Assembly (NCBI GenBank): GCA_027943335.1
Contig: BSBK01007741.1
Coordinates: 630,001-694,000, forward strand
Direction of reading: 5' to 3'
Source of the DNA: Chamaecyparis obtusa
Lineage: Eukaryota; Streptophyta; Pinopsida; Cupressales; Cupressaceae
DNA length: 64,000 nucleotides
The translations under genes and the position numbers were made by a program. The notes under the pieces were generated by a model, which did not search any database, was not told the origin of the DNA, and saw nothing but the letters and a program-made list of their open reading frames with translations. Position 1 is the first letter of the stretch. Each line of letters begins with the position of its first letter. Positions 49,334 to 60,386 of the stretch are shown piece by piece.

Positions 49334-50027
49334 CATGTATCTTAGTTATCAATGCAATGAAAGAGATATTCAACTTCTTTAATAGCTTATGATTTTGGAT
49401 AAAATATTTAGTTACCATGGTAATAGCAAAGCCCACAATGTCCCAAAAATCCTAAAAAAAGGTTAGTGGATATCCGTCTAGTCTTTGGGCTTTGTAGGGC
49501 CCTAAAGAGAAAAAATGTTCTTAACCTTTTCTTCAGTTAGTGGGGCAAGAATCTAGGCATTATCAACGACATCAATGGCATTAGGAAAACAATGAAGTAA
49601 TTAGCCCTCTAACAACTTATTCATAGTTTTTTTGTCTTCCCTATAAGAATTGCAAAAATAATTTGAAGCCATCAAGCCCAATTAAGAATCATCATTTATC
49701 TCATAGTTTGAGTCATCCTTGAGGCTTAGGATTATATTCCTCTTCCTATGTTTTCTAGCAGACTTATCAAAGAAGGCCAAATTCCTATCACCCTCTTTCA
49801 AGCATTTTACCCTAGATTTTTTTTTCCAATAGATGTCATCTTGTTTCATATTCTCCTTCCATTTTTCCCTAATAGCTTCCTCCTCCCTATGTGTGGATTC
49901 TAAGTGGTCTCCCTTAGCTAGATGTTCTTGAACTATTGTCAATCTAGAGTTGTTTTCCTTCTTCCTAGAAAATATGTCACCAAAGATAAACTTATTCCAA
50001 CCCTTCACATTTTTTTAGCAACTCTAT
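49334..50027 (-). pseudogene. L1-type LINE ORF2, reverse transcriptase N-terminal part
   Basis: The minus-strand frame 50008-49682 has WNKFIFGDIFSRKK, YWKKKSRVKCLKEGDRN and FFDKSARKHRKRN, the linker before RT in plant L1 LINEs. After stops, 49680-49340 continues into the RT fingers, with a degraded PxKAPGPDG-type block, then FWDIVG and an LIxK-type block. It is cut at 49333 by the giant Ty3 element. The rest of RT should lie left of position 1. The upstream junction at 50027 is the insertion site of element E. Confidence 0.82.
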
Positions 50028-50942
50028 TGATGTAGGAAAATCCTAGGGTAATTAGCAATCATGTATGTTGGTGTGTTATGTTGGAGTGTTTCTGTGTTTC
50101 TCGGTTGCAGTGTTGACCAAGGAGCTCAATCATTGAAGGGCTTGGTCACTAAAGAAACTCATTAAACTTTTGGTGCTCAGTAGAACCTATACTCTGTGAT
50201 GCTTGTGGTGCTTGGTTGATGTGCTTGCTCAATGATGTCTAGCTTGCTTGGTTATTTTATTGATGCTCGATAGTTTGGCTTACCGACTAGAGCTCTTGGA
50301 GATTTGTTGGGCTGACTTGATGTATTTAATGTGGGTAGCTTGTGTTGCATTCTCCTAGGTAGATCTGGTGGCTGACATGGAAAATTAGTTTAATTGTAAA
50401 GCTGACTTGTATTGTATTTAATATTTGTTGTTTTAGGAGCCGACTTGGGCTTACGATTTATTTCTTTCTTCCAGCCGACTTGTGGCCGAAGAAGTAGTAT
50501 TTATGAAAGGTATGGGGTAATTGTTGTAGGCAGTGAGGAAGTGAGAAAAGAGAAGAGATTTAAGTTAGGAGTCTAAAGCTATGACTTGGTGAACATAGCT
50601 AGTGGCTGAGGCTTAGGAACAAGAAGATTGCTTGGTGGCTTGCGAGCACAAGTTTAGATCTTGTTAGATGTTTCTACCAGATTGTTGTAACATGTTTTTA
50701 CTGATCTAGATATCTAGGGTTAGGGTTTGAATTGGATCTTGAGAGATCTTACAAAACTATTACTTTCTTTGTAATTGGTCATAACTGGGAAGGCCTTACA
50801 GTCTGACACATTGCATGTAATCAGTTATTTTATGAATAAAGAATTCAGACTGTTGCAAATCTTGTTTTGTTGTTGGATTCCTTTATGTGGTTGTTTAGTT
50901 GGGGGCTTGGAAATCTCCTTTGGGGATTCTTTCATCCTTGCA
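50028..50942 (+). repeat. 5' LTR of element E
   Basis: 915 bp, matching 52823-53737 with clear divergence by eye. It carries several CTCGGT-type strings in its first 300 bp. Confidence 0.87.
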
Positions 50943-50952
50943 TTGGATTAAG

Positions 50953-50964
50953 TGGTATTAGAGC
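50953..50964 (+). other. Primer binding site of element E (iMet-like)
   Basis: TGGTATTAGAGC, one base from the iMet consensus. The 10-base gap after the LTR is longer than in the other elements here. Confidence 0.65.
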
Positions 50965-51117
50965 TTGAAGTTCTTGAGTGTGTGGACATATCATCGAAGT
51001 TGAGGAAGTTTGCACCTGGACCTTGGGTTGGTGATTTATTGCCTTAGGTTTTTGAAGATCTTGAAGATGCCTCTAATAAGATTGGAACTTAGGATGATTT
51101 AAGTTCTATTTGATACT

Positions 51118-52055
51118 ATGGAGTCTAGGATTACAGAGAAGGTTAAAGCTAATTTCAGATCTAAGATAGAATTGATGAAGAATGACATGATCGTAGAGAT
51201 CATGAGGGCTATTGCTGGTATGCCGAGGAATGTGAGCACTGAGGATGGCTATGAGGAAGCTACTGAATACTTTGAAGATGTTGGATCCAGTGGAGATGAT
51301 AGAACCAATCGAAGGGACAAATCTGGTGAAGATAGAAATGGTTAGTTTTAGAGATCTCCAACTCGATTAAGTGCTAGTTACCAAATGGAATTTTCTAACT
51401 TCTCTTGTACTTTGGGACCTAAGGACTTGATTGATTGGATTGGTGAGTTAGAAGAATTTTTTGAGCTTGAAGAAATTGAAGATCCTCTTAGAGTGAGGTT
51501 GGCACAGACTAAGTTGAAAGGACATGCTTCTCTTTGGTGGAAATAATTGTAGAGAGAAAGAGATGATGAAGGTGAAATGAAGATCAATCGGTGGAGGTTG
51601 ATGGTGGCAAAATTGAAAGCTAAGTTCATACTTGTCAACTATGAACTTGAGTTGTTTAAGAAGTTGTAGAATTTGAACCAGAAAGAATTGACTATTGAAG
51701 ACTATATCGAGGAGCTCTATAAGTTGACTATTTGGTCTCGACACAGAGAACTCGGTAAGAAAAATGTAGTTCGATATGTGAATGGCTTGAGATTCAATAT
51801 TCAGGATGAGATTGGTATGATGAAGATTGATTCGGTTGAGGATGCTTATCAGTATGCTCTAAAGGTAGAAGACAAGTTGAAGAGGAGATAACATGGTAAT
51901 TCCCGAGGGAGGGGAAAACAAGATCACTCAGTGAAAGATAAACCGTCTACTGAAGATGAACCAAAACTTGTTGAGTTGAGGAAGAGGATAGGTAAGGTTG
52001 TCTTTAAGGGTACTTGTTTTCATTGCGGTGAAGAAGGAAATCGATCATTTGAGTT
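51118..52055 (+). pseudogene. gag of Ty3 element E
   Basis: ATG 51118 begins an acidic, Lys-rich N-terminus (75 codons). The Retrotrans_gag core lies at 51380-51890, with LRVRLAQTKLKGHASLWW near 51490-51543 and the YIEELYKL and YVNGLRFNIQDEI blocks near 51700-51820. The zinc knuckle near 52014-52055 keeps C-x2-C, but its His is Asn and its last Cys is Phe. TAG at 51667-51669 stands at a Gln codon; other stops are near 51346, 51547 and 51889. Confidence 0.8.
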
Positions 52056-52227
52056 CCCAGATGGCTGGTGATCGAAGAGATGCTATGGTGAATGAGAACA
52101 TACTAAATGAGCCAAAGGTAGAGTCAGAAAACTTGTTGGTTCAAAGAACATTGCTCGGTACTAAGGTGGACCTTGTCAGAGGGGTAACTTGTTTAGAACT
52201 TGATGCAAGTCAAGAGGTAAACTTTGT

Positions 52228-52650
52228 AATGTGATTGTGGATGGTGGTAGTACGAATAAACTTGTAGCTGAGGAGATGGTTCAGAAACTTGGTTTGAAGA
52301 GAGTGAGACATCATTGTCCTTATAGGATTGGTTGGTTACAAGATGTTCATGCTTTGGAAGTGAGGGAGAAATGTCTTGTTGATTTTCAGATTGGCCAGTA
52401 TAAGGATCAAGTGTTGTGTGATATTATGGACATGAGTAGTTGTCACATATTGCTCAGTAGACCTTAGTAGTATGATTGCAGGGTTGTGCATGATTGTGTT
52501 AGGAATGTGTTTACTATTGAGAAGGATGGTAGGAATTTTTCCCTGATGCCTTTGCTAGATGCAACACTCGGTAGGAGGAACCTGAGTTTTGGAAGCCTAG
52601 TTGAGTTGGTAGATCCTAAAAGGGTTGGAGATCAGTATGGAGAACAAACT
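52228..52650 (+). pseudogene. Protease of Ty3 element E
   Basis: The active-site block VDGGSTNKLV (about 52234-52263) has D-G-G where retropepsins have D-S/T-G. It is followed by flap and core up to DMSSCHILLSRP (52467), then a TAG. The frame continues recognisably to about 52620. The RT that should follow is missing. Confidence 0.72.
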
Positions 52651-52822
52651 AGTGATTGTTGAGGAAAGACTTGAGAAGGAAAAGAAAGCAGAAGTGGATC
52701 CAGGGTAAGAATGTTAAAGCTTTGAAGGATATGTATGTGAAGAACCAGTTTAGGGTTTATGTGTTGAATCCCATAAGATGTTCTTCTAGCCTTTGAGAAA
52801 ATCTTTTCGCACTTGGCGTGTC

Positions 52823-53737
52823 TGATGCATGAGCATCCTAGGGTAGTTGGAAATCCTGTATGTTGTGGTGTTATGTTGGATTGTTTATGTGTTTCTCAGT
52901 TGTAGTGTTGACTAAGGAGATCGATCGTTAAAGGGCTTGGTTGCTGAAGGAACTCGGTAAACTTTTGGTGCTCGGAAGAACCTATGCTCGGTGATGCTTG
53001 TGGTGCTCAGTTTACATGCTTTCTCGGTGATACCTAGCTTGCTTGATTATTTTGTTGACACTCGGTAGTTTGGCTTATCTACTAGAGTTCTTGGAGATTT
53101 GTTGGGCTGACTTGATGTATTTAATGTGGGTAGCTTGTGTTACATTCTCCTAGGTAGATTTGGTGGCTGACATAGAGAATTATTTTAATTGTATGGCCGA
53201 CTTATATTGCATTTAATATTTGTTGTTTTAGGAGATGACATTGGCTTAGGATTTATTTCTTTCTTCCAACTGACTTGTGGCTGAAAAAGTAGCATTTAAG
53301 AAAGGTGTGGGGTAATTTTTGTAGGAAACAATGAAGTGAGAAAAGAGTAGAGATTCAAGTTAGGAATCTAAACTTGTGACTTGGTGAGTAGAGCTAGTGG
53401 ATGAGGCTTAAGAACAAGAAGATTGCTTGTTGGCTTGCGAGCACAAATTTAGATCTTGTTAGATGTTTCTACCAGATTGTTGTAACCTACTATTACTGAT
53501 CTGGCTAGCTAGGATTAGGGTTTGAATTGGATCTTGAGAGATCTTGTAGAACTATTACTTATTTTGTAATTGGCCATAACTAGGAAGTCCTTATAGTTTG
53601 CCACATTGCATGTAATCAATTATTTTATGAATAAAGAATTCAGATTGTTGCAAATCTTGTTTTTTTTTTGGATTCCTTTATGTTGTTGTTTAGTTGGAGG
53701 GTCAAACATCTCCTTTGGGGATTCTCTTGGCCTTGCA
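52823..53737 (+). repeat. 3' LTR of element E
   Basis: 915 bp direct repeat of 50028-50942. It contains GAACTCGGTAAAC near 52950, a string shared with the Copia D array. No clear polypurine tract precedes it. Confidence 0.87.
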
Positions 53738-53741
53738 CTAT

Positions 53742-54337
53742 GTCATATGTACATAGGGGTACCCTAAATTGGAGTATCCAACCAGTTTTGGATATTGTCA
53801 CAAAAACAAAGATGTGTTGTCCACATGATCTCATAATGGAACAAAACATGTCTCCAAGCTAGAGTGTTGATTCATTCAAGGAGATTAGGCTTGTGATCTA
53901 ACACTGTTCTAAGGAGGGCTCTTAAGGTGGTTTTATACTGATTGTCCCTATTAGCTAAGCCAAAAAATCTATCCAATTTGACTTGGATGAGGTGGTCCCC
54001 CTTCCTATGATTAGACCAAGTAAAAAAATACCCCATCAACTCTATATCAAGGAAACTAATCCTATTGGTGAAGTCAACCAGGTCCATCATGTTAGGAATA
54101 ATTAGCCAACCCTCCCAAAGTCTTAGGAGGAAAAGTGGGGAATTAATATCTCCAACAACTATCTAGTGAGAATCTTGATAATTTTGGATCAAGGAAGAGA
54201 TATCTTCCTAGAAATTCTTTCAACCTAATCAAGAGTTAGGGGCATAAACGTCAACAATACACCAAGAATCCAATTGAGATGTGAATTTAACTATCAAGAA
54301 ACTAGTCGAGGAAGCAATAAGGATTTATATGGAAAAA
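53742..54337 (-). pseudogene. LINE ORF2 endonuclease, C-terminal part
   Basis: The minus-strand segment has VDVYAPNS (about 54255), IVVGDIN (about 54160) and, at 54090-53872, MGYFFTWSNHRKGDHLIQVKLDRF, then LDHKPNLLE. These are the catalytic-region landmarks of L1 APE-type endonuclease (GDFN, FTWSN, SDH). The expected Phe in GDFN is Ile, and the expected Ser of SDH is Leu. It is bounded by the solo LTR at 54338 and element E at 53737. Confidence 0.8.
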
Positions 54338-55377
54338 TGTAACACATAAAAATGTAAAACCAAAAGGAAAAAAATACGTCTAACTACAACAATACCTCAC
54401 ACCTATGATAGAGCTAAAATCAAGGCACCCATCTCCATTTGATTTTCTCTCTTGTATTTTCTATGTGGAATGCTTTCCTTAACACAACAATATTGGATAT
54501 GAGATATTTTTATTGGATGGATGAATAATCTAAGGTGGAAAATAGATGAAAAATAAGTAATATAGATGCAAGATAATGGATTCTAAGATAAATTATATGA
54601 TGCAACGAGCTAAAAATATGGCATGAATATGAAAACTAAGATAACTTATGATAGCTAGATTATGATAACAAAATGACTATGAGATTTAGAAACAAAATGA
54701 CATGATAACAATACTCAAATGATGGATGATTTTGGAGGGAAATGGATGATTGGGATTTATTTGAAATGGAGGGCTAAGATTGCATAGGATTGATGAGGTG
54801 GATGCGAAGTGTCAAAAGGGTTGACCATGCAAGAGGTGAGGTACGTGTGAGAAACATTGGAAAAAGGTGGAAACATGACAAGTGGGGGACAAGGTGTAAG
54901 AGAGGGGTGGGTCAAGGTGGCTATAGGGTGGCCATTTATGAGCAAGTGGCTAGTGGGAGACAAAAGTGGAAGAGTTAAGGTGGCTATTTATGAGAGTGTA
55001 AGAGATGGAGGTAATTTAAAATTTGAAAATGTGGTCACACGTGAGAGCCAAATTTTAAATTATGGAAAATAGATAATGAAGTTAGGAATCAAGGTATCAG
55101 ACTAATTAATCAAGGATTAATTAGTGGGTAGGATTTTGAAAAAGTGGAAGCGATTAGGTTATAGGTTAGTTTAATTAATTAGGAATAATTAAACTCTAGG
55201 ATAATGGGAGAAGGATTTATCCAATTAATTTAAATCAATTGGACATTGGATAAGGGAAAATAATTTAATTAATGATATTATTAGGATAGATAATAATTAA
55301 TTAATTATAAGGCTTAAGAGAGTGAATGATCCATATGAATTAATAAATTCATAAAGGGATGATTTTAGACATCTACA
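54338..55377 (-). repeat. Probable solo LTR inserted in the LINE endonuclease
   Basis: 1,040 bp with TGTAGATGTC and GTGTTACA ends on the minus strand. It has no coding content and interrupts the endonuclease frame exactly between a CAL-like stretch at about 55378 and the continuation at 54330. Target-site copies are not clear (AAAAA against AAGCA). The internal part is A+T-rich. It could be another short insertion type. Confidence 0.5.
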
Positions 55378-55620
55378 AAGCACACCTCTCACCTTTGGTG
55401 GATCTCACATGGTAAAAAATCTCTCAAAAGCTTTGTAAGTATTACTAATAAAAAAATAGGAGCCCAACTAGATACTCAACAATAGTGTTGAAGGAGCAGT
55501 TTGTCATCTTAGCTTCTTGCAACAATGAAATATTAATCTTATTTTTAAAAATACAGTTCCTTAGGATGTTTTTTTGGGGGAACTATTTAATCCCTTCATG
55601 TTCCATGACAAGAACCTCAT
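55378..55620 (-). pseudogene. LINE ORF2 start and endonuclease N-terminus
   Basis: ATG at 55620-55618 opens MRFLSWNMKGLN, the canonical SWNxxGLN start of L1 endonuclease. A frameshift near 55565 is followed by LLQEAKM (about 55525), where the catalytic Glu of the QETK block is kept. The solo LTR interrupts it at 55377. Confidence 0.82.
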
Positions 55621-55659
55621 TGTTTAGATTTAGTTATTGATTCTAGGGTTCTTAGCCTT

Positions 55660-57112
55660 TCATTGGTGATTTATCTTACAATTTCCTTGTGCCTGGCAAG
55701 TCTTTGTAACATACGTCCAATCTTAAGTTCCAAACTCACATCAATCCTCTTATTTGGAGTCTTCCTCTTTAGAGTTATTCAACCCTCATCATTTGTTTGA
55801 GGATAGCCACTTGTAGAAGCACCTAATGAGGAAAATATTTTCTTAGGAAGTGGGAGAGAGGTTTATGGAATCCATAAGGGGGGTTTAGGTGATCCTCTTT
55901 TCCCCCTAGTTTTGCAACTTCCTGAAGTTGTAAGCACACGAACCTCCCTCGACACTTCACATGTTCTTGGAGTAGTGGGATAGGGGATTTCCTCTTCCTC
56001 TTATAGGCCTACCCTTTTAGGGGTCTAAACAGTCTTCTCCCCCTATGTTTTTGTATTAGGGGTTTCCAATAGCTTTAGAAGCCCTTTAATGAATGGGTAC
56101 TCATCACTCTCTACCTTTGAGCACTACCTTCGAGCATCTCCCACCAACTTTACCAATCATAGTTGCACCCTTCATAGTGGAAGTGCAAATATCCTTTTGT
56201 TTTAAAGGTTTCTATTGGGGAGCTCTATATTCGTCTATCAAATGTCCCAATTGGGAACATTTTTGGTTATAGATCATTGCATTTTCATCATGGACCAATG
56301 CTTGGGTCCATTTGCCCTACTTGGATCACAAGGTAATAAAATTGGGGTGAGTCTTATTAACAACAACATTCACACAGAAGCAGATATAAACTAACCTGAA
56401 TTTTTCCTTGGTCACATCATTTGTAGAAATATAATAGCCAAATGTTCTTCCAATCCACTTGATAATATGCTTGTTCCAGAAGTGGGAGTCCTGAAATTCA
56501 AACCTACAGTAGCGTTGTCCTAAGTCTAGTGTAGGATCAAAGCCTGGTTTCCACTTACAGAGTGAGAGATAATGCTTCCCATAAGCCCATGACCCCAAAA
56601 GCATCACAACTAGATCATCCTCCATAGTAAATTTGAACAAGAAGAGAGCACTAGGTATGGCACTAATCATGACACTCTCTTTTAGCTTCCATTTCAATGA
56701 TGCCCATTTCCTTACCATATCTATGGTTGGTCTGAAGGAAAAAAAGTTTCCCCACTAAGGTATTGTTCATTGAAGAAATAATATGATCCACCATTGAGTC
56801 TGGCAACATGATTGTAGTGTCTTCCTCCATTTATGAGAACTCATGAAATAATTTATGTTCTGCCCATTTTTTATTCTCACCAACAAGCATGTTTTCCCAC
56901 CCATTGGATTTAGGGCTATCCTTCTTTGAAGGCAAATGTTCTGACCTTTCAAAATCCTCAACATTGTTGTTGTTGCATCTTTGATTGGACTCAATGGCCT
57001 TTGCATAATGACTGTCTACCTTTTCTGTAGGGTCCTCATCTGGCGATATTTTTGCAACATCAGGGGGAGGTTCCTTAGGCAGGGGGACATGGCCCCCACC
57101 CCCATCAGACAC
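55660..57112 (-). pseudogene. L1-type LINE ORF1 (DUF4283)
   Basis: The minus strand begins near 57112 with a Gly/Pro/Glu-rich N-terminus, followed after a frameshift (about 56830) by a DUF4283 region. The frame 56718-56326 contains VRKWASLKWKLK, ALFLFKFTMEDDLV, WAYGKHYLSLCKWKPGFDP and RLVYICFCVNV. DUF4283 is the RNA-binding-like N-terminal domain of plant LINE ORF1 proteins. A degraded CCHC knuckle lies near 56290-56250 (QKCSQLGHLIDEY; two Cys lost). The tail to about 55660 is broken by stops. It lies directly upstream of ORF2, as expected. Confidence 0.82.
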
Positions 57113-57180
57113 TATGGAGAGTCACAAGCTTTGGATTTTGAAAAACAAAGTGAGAGTTGTAGAGCTTAAGCTAAAAAAAT

Positions 57181-59640
57181 CTACTATATTGTTATAATAA
57201 AATCCATACAATTCTTACAATTAAAATACATATTCTATATCTATCAATCATGATACTTTAATGTATTTTTAAAATATTGAAACAATTTATAATCTTATTT
57301 TACTAGCCTGCAAACATATTATTTTATAAGACCAATACCTTTGTTTTGATATATAATAGTATAAAAAACATACATATTCTATGTAATGCTATTATATTTT
57401 AATAAGATCTAATATTGTTTTATATTTTAACTATTTATTTTATTGTAATCTAACATTATTCTTAAAATAGACCCACTCTGAAAAAGAAGCAAAAAGAAAT
57501 GGGCCTTGTGTGAAAGACAACTTAAAATGGATAAAGGAAGGGACATGAGTGTTCCTAAGTGTTTAGTCATAATGAAAAAGGTTCATAGAAATCATTATAT
57601 GACCTTTACGCTTAGGAGAGATGAATCAATCATTAAAAAAATGTTTCTTAGAGAGTTCTTGACTAGGAGAATCTTATAGACATGGGTACCCCTACAAGGG
57701 AATGTACTAGTAGAGATTTAAAAAGAAAGCCATGCAACAAAATAACATGAGTGGGACGGCTTGAGACATAAAGAACCGACCATGTAAAAATTATAAGAGT
57801 TTTGCAAAGGCCCACCACATGATGTCGGTTTATTGAGAAGTTCATGAGCGTGTCGTTATGTAGTCAGCGCAACGAATGTCTCAAAATCAACACATGCTAT
57901 AATGCCCGGCGTAAATGAAGGAACGCTACATCCCATGTGATGAACACTAACATGGACTTCTATAATTTTTCCAACCCGGAAATGTTTTTAAGCATATAAA
58001 CAATTCTCGCCTTAATTAGTGGAAGATATGAACCCTAAACAATATTGATATTTTAAATTTAGGTTTGTTTTGAAGAGCTAGGAATAAGGACAATCACTTA
58101 TTCATTGACTAGATACACTATTGGGGTTATTGTTTTTGAAGATGTAAAGATTTTTTAGATGTTTGTAGAGTGTATATTTTTTATTATTAAATATTTTTAA
58201 TGATGTAAAGGTTAATGATAGTTATGTGAATGATTGATTCAAATGATCTAGCAAGATATCTAAAACTAATTAGGGTTTGTCTTTGGTTATGGTATCGTAA
58301 ATTTTAAATAAAATACTTTTATATATTGAGTTAATATGTAATGGCAACGTGGACATCTCAACAATTCATAAATTAGAATATGAACTTTATAAAATAGGGA
58401 TCACTTGTGTGATTAGGTTCACTTTCATGATTATGGATGTAATTTGAGGTGAGAAAGGTATATATGGATAGGTCAAGTCAGTTCTAAATTAGGATTTGAC
58501 CTTTAAAAAATAAAGGGATTATTCTATAAATGTGTAAGTGATTGAGTTCACTTTCATAACTATGGATTTAATTTGAGTCAAGAAAGGTGTAGAAATGAGA
58601 TTCAAGATAAGTTTCTAGGAATGATTGCTAATAGGAACAAAAATAATTAAGTTGTGTGCCATCTCTTAGCTAGAAATGTATTGTTTATATGTTTGTTTTT
58701 ACATAAAGTTCACTCTAATTGAAGTGGGTTTGCAACATAAGGTAGAAGGGGATGGTTTGCAATTTTTAACATTAAATTTTCCATCACTTTGATGTACACA
58801 TGAACTACTATGGTGATGAATTACAAAGTAAAAGCATGTTTAACCAACAAGAAATTAAATGCATAAATACTCATAAAATAGGTATTGATATGGAAAAAAT
58901 TATACCTTAGCACTTGTTCTCTTGAAATAAATGTCACATCTTGAAAATTTATGAAATAGAGATGAAATCAATGATTAGCATGACATAAGCACTTGAAAGT
59001 TAGAAATTTCTAAATTATTCTTCCAATCTCTAGATTTCTCTATTGATGTACAAATTGATTATAAATTAATATACTGGGCTTGTGATCAGCTGAGCCCAAT
59101 TTGGATTTCCAATACCTAAGGAATGCAAGGATGAAGATTTTAGGGTTTCTGGGTAACATCCATTTGTTTGAAGCATTCATAACAATAAAGCCTGAGAAAC
59201 TAGTATGTGTTGAAGGAGGCAACATTTTTTTATGAATAATACCAATGTTGAACCTTTTTCTATGATTAACAAATGTAATAACCATAAAGGTGACTTGATA
59301 AGGAGCCTATGTGCATAAACCGGGTAGCTTCATATCCCTCTATGGGAAGCTTGTGTATTATTCAAGTAGTTGCTTTCATGTAGCGATCAAGAACATTGAT
59401 CAAGGATGTGTATATTATAATGACAAGAAGGTCAAATCTGAGGATGTATTGTGTTACATTAACAAATGATTGGTATAATTGAATTGGTCTGATTTGGCTT
59501 CCTATTATGGTTGTGTGATGAAGTGTTGGGGCTATGGCATTTCTTCATCACATAGTTATCATTTCCATTACTTCAAAAGGTGGGTGAGAAACTTTGACGT
59601 GGTTCTTATCAGCGAAAACTTTAGTGGTGATTATTCACTA
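57181..59640. other. Non-coding A+T-rich stretch, nothing recognised
   Basis: Beyond the LINE 5' end I find no gene, LTR pair, TIR or RNA gene. Open stretches exist at 59285-59040 (minus, 81 codons), 59302-59469 (plus, no Met) and 59479-59703 (plus, 74 codons), but they show no family motif and may be chance frames or very old gene debris. Confidence 0.5.
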
Positions 59641-60060
59641 ATTGGCGAATGTTGCTTGTCATCGACCCCCGATTTGGTGAATATATTGGCCACATGGGAA
59701 TGATCATATCGCCTCGCATTTATGAAAATTGGGTCCAATGCTCGGGATCATCACCAATTGGTTTATGAAAATTGGGTCCAATGGTCGAGATCATCGCCAA
59801 TGGCATATAATTTTTGGGTAGAATATTTTTTTAACATTCGCCTATAATTTCAAAGCAGCCCCAAATGGACAACCTATATTCGCCAATAGTTATATATATA
59901 TATTTTTTAGGCAGACCCAACTTCGCCAGCCATTTTACTGACGCGTGTCTCAAACCGATTGATTTTTGCCAACTTTATTAATATTACCATGGTATTGGAC
60001 GATCCATAATCGCCTAGGATATAACACAAGATGTGTTATAATTACGCGGGCTTCGCCAAA
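59641..60060. promoter_or_regulatory. Cluster of TCGCC/GGCGA motifs upstream of the hAT-like gene
   Basis: Eight copies of TCGCC or its complement occur in 420 bp, at 59644, 59709, 59794, 59838, 59880, 59923, 60010 and 60053. Five extend to TTCGCC. A 43-bp direct repeat lies at 59719-59802. hAT elements carry clustered short subterminal motifs that transposase binds, so this could be the left subterminal region, or an ordinary promoter cluster. Confidence 0.45.
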
Positions 60061-60111
60061 TATTTGGACACTGACCTAATACCTCCCGCCCAATTCACCA
60101 ATAAAGATTAG

Positions 60112-60119
60112 TATAAATA
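60112..60119 (+). promoter_or_regulatory. TATA box of the hAT-like gene
   Basis: TATAAATA, with CCAAT-like strings just upstream (60090-60102). It lies about 130 bp before a good splice donor and 275 bp before the first coding position. Confidence 0.6.
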
Positions 60120-60242
60120 CATTTATACATCAATGTTATTGTACACAATTTGGATCAGTTCAATTTGATCAATAGAAAATTTCAGACTATTGAGTCTTGA
60201 CCGCTTTGGCAAGTCGTGACTGCGATTGAATTTGAGGTGAAG

Positions 60243-60362
60243 GTAAGTGATTATTATTCTACGACTATGTAAACATTGTATATTATAGTTCTATTGTCAT
60301 TTGTCACTTCTTCAACAAGTAAACATTTTTTTTACATTTTTTTTTCACTGGTAAGCTGGTAG
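60243..60362 (+). other. Probable 5'-UTR intron of the hAT-like gene
   Basis: The donor GAAG|GTAAGT is at 60243. A T-rich tract at 60325-60346 precedes candidate acceptors CAG/AAG near 60355 or TAG at 60362. The exact acceptor cannot be chosen from sequence. Confidence 0.45.
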
Positions 60363-60386
60363 CCTTTATTTCGTTGAAGAATCAAG

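Larger units (their letters stand above)
50028..53737 (+). mobile_element. Ty3 element E, internally deleted (gag and protease only)
   Basis: 3,710 bp. LTRs are 50028-50942 and 52823-53737, each starting TGATG and ending CTTGCA. A 4-bp duplication CTAT flanks it (50024-50027, 53738-53741). The PBS TGGTATTAGAGC is at 50953-50964, ten bases after the LTR. The interior has gag and protease only. RT, RNase H and integrase are absent between about 52620 and 52822. It splits the LINE between endonuclease and RT. Confidence 0.88.

Noticed and set aside
54338..55377. Treating this 1 kb segment as an intron or a gene within the LINE.
   Set aside because: It interrupts a LINE endonuclease frame that lacks introns, and its TG/CA ends suggest an LTR. 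No coding frame is convincing.
59479..59703. 74-codon plus-strand frame upstream of the hAT-like gene, and the open stretch 59302-59469.
   Set aside because: Short, no recognised family, no splice or start context that I could support. Recorded only as unassigned sequence.
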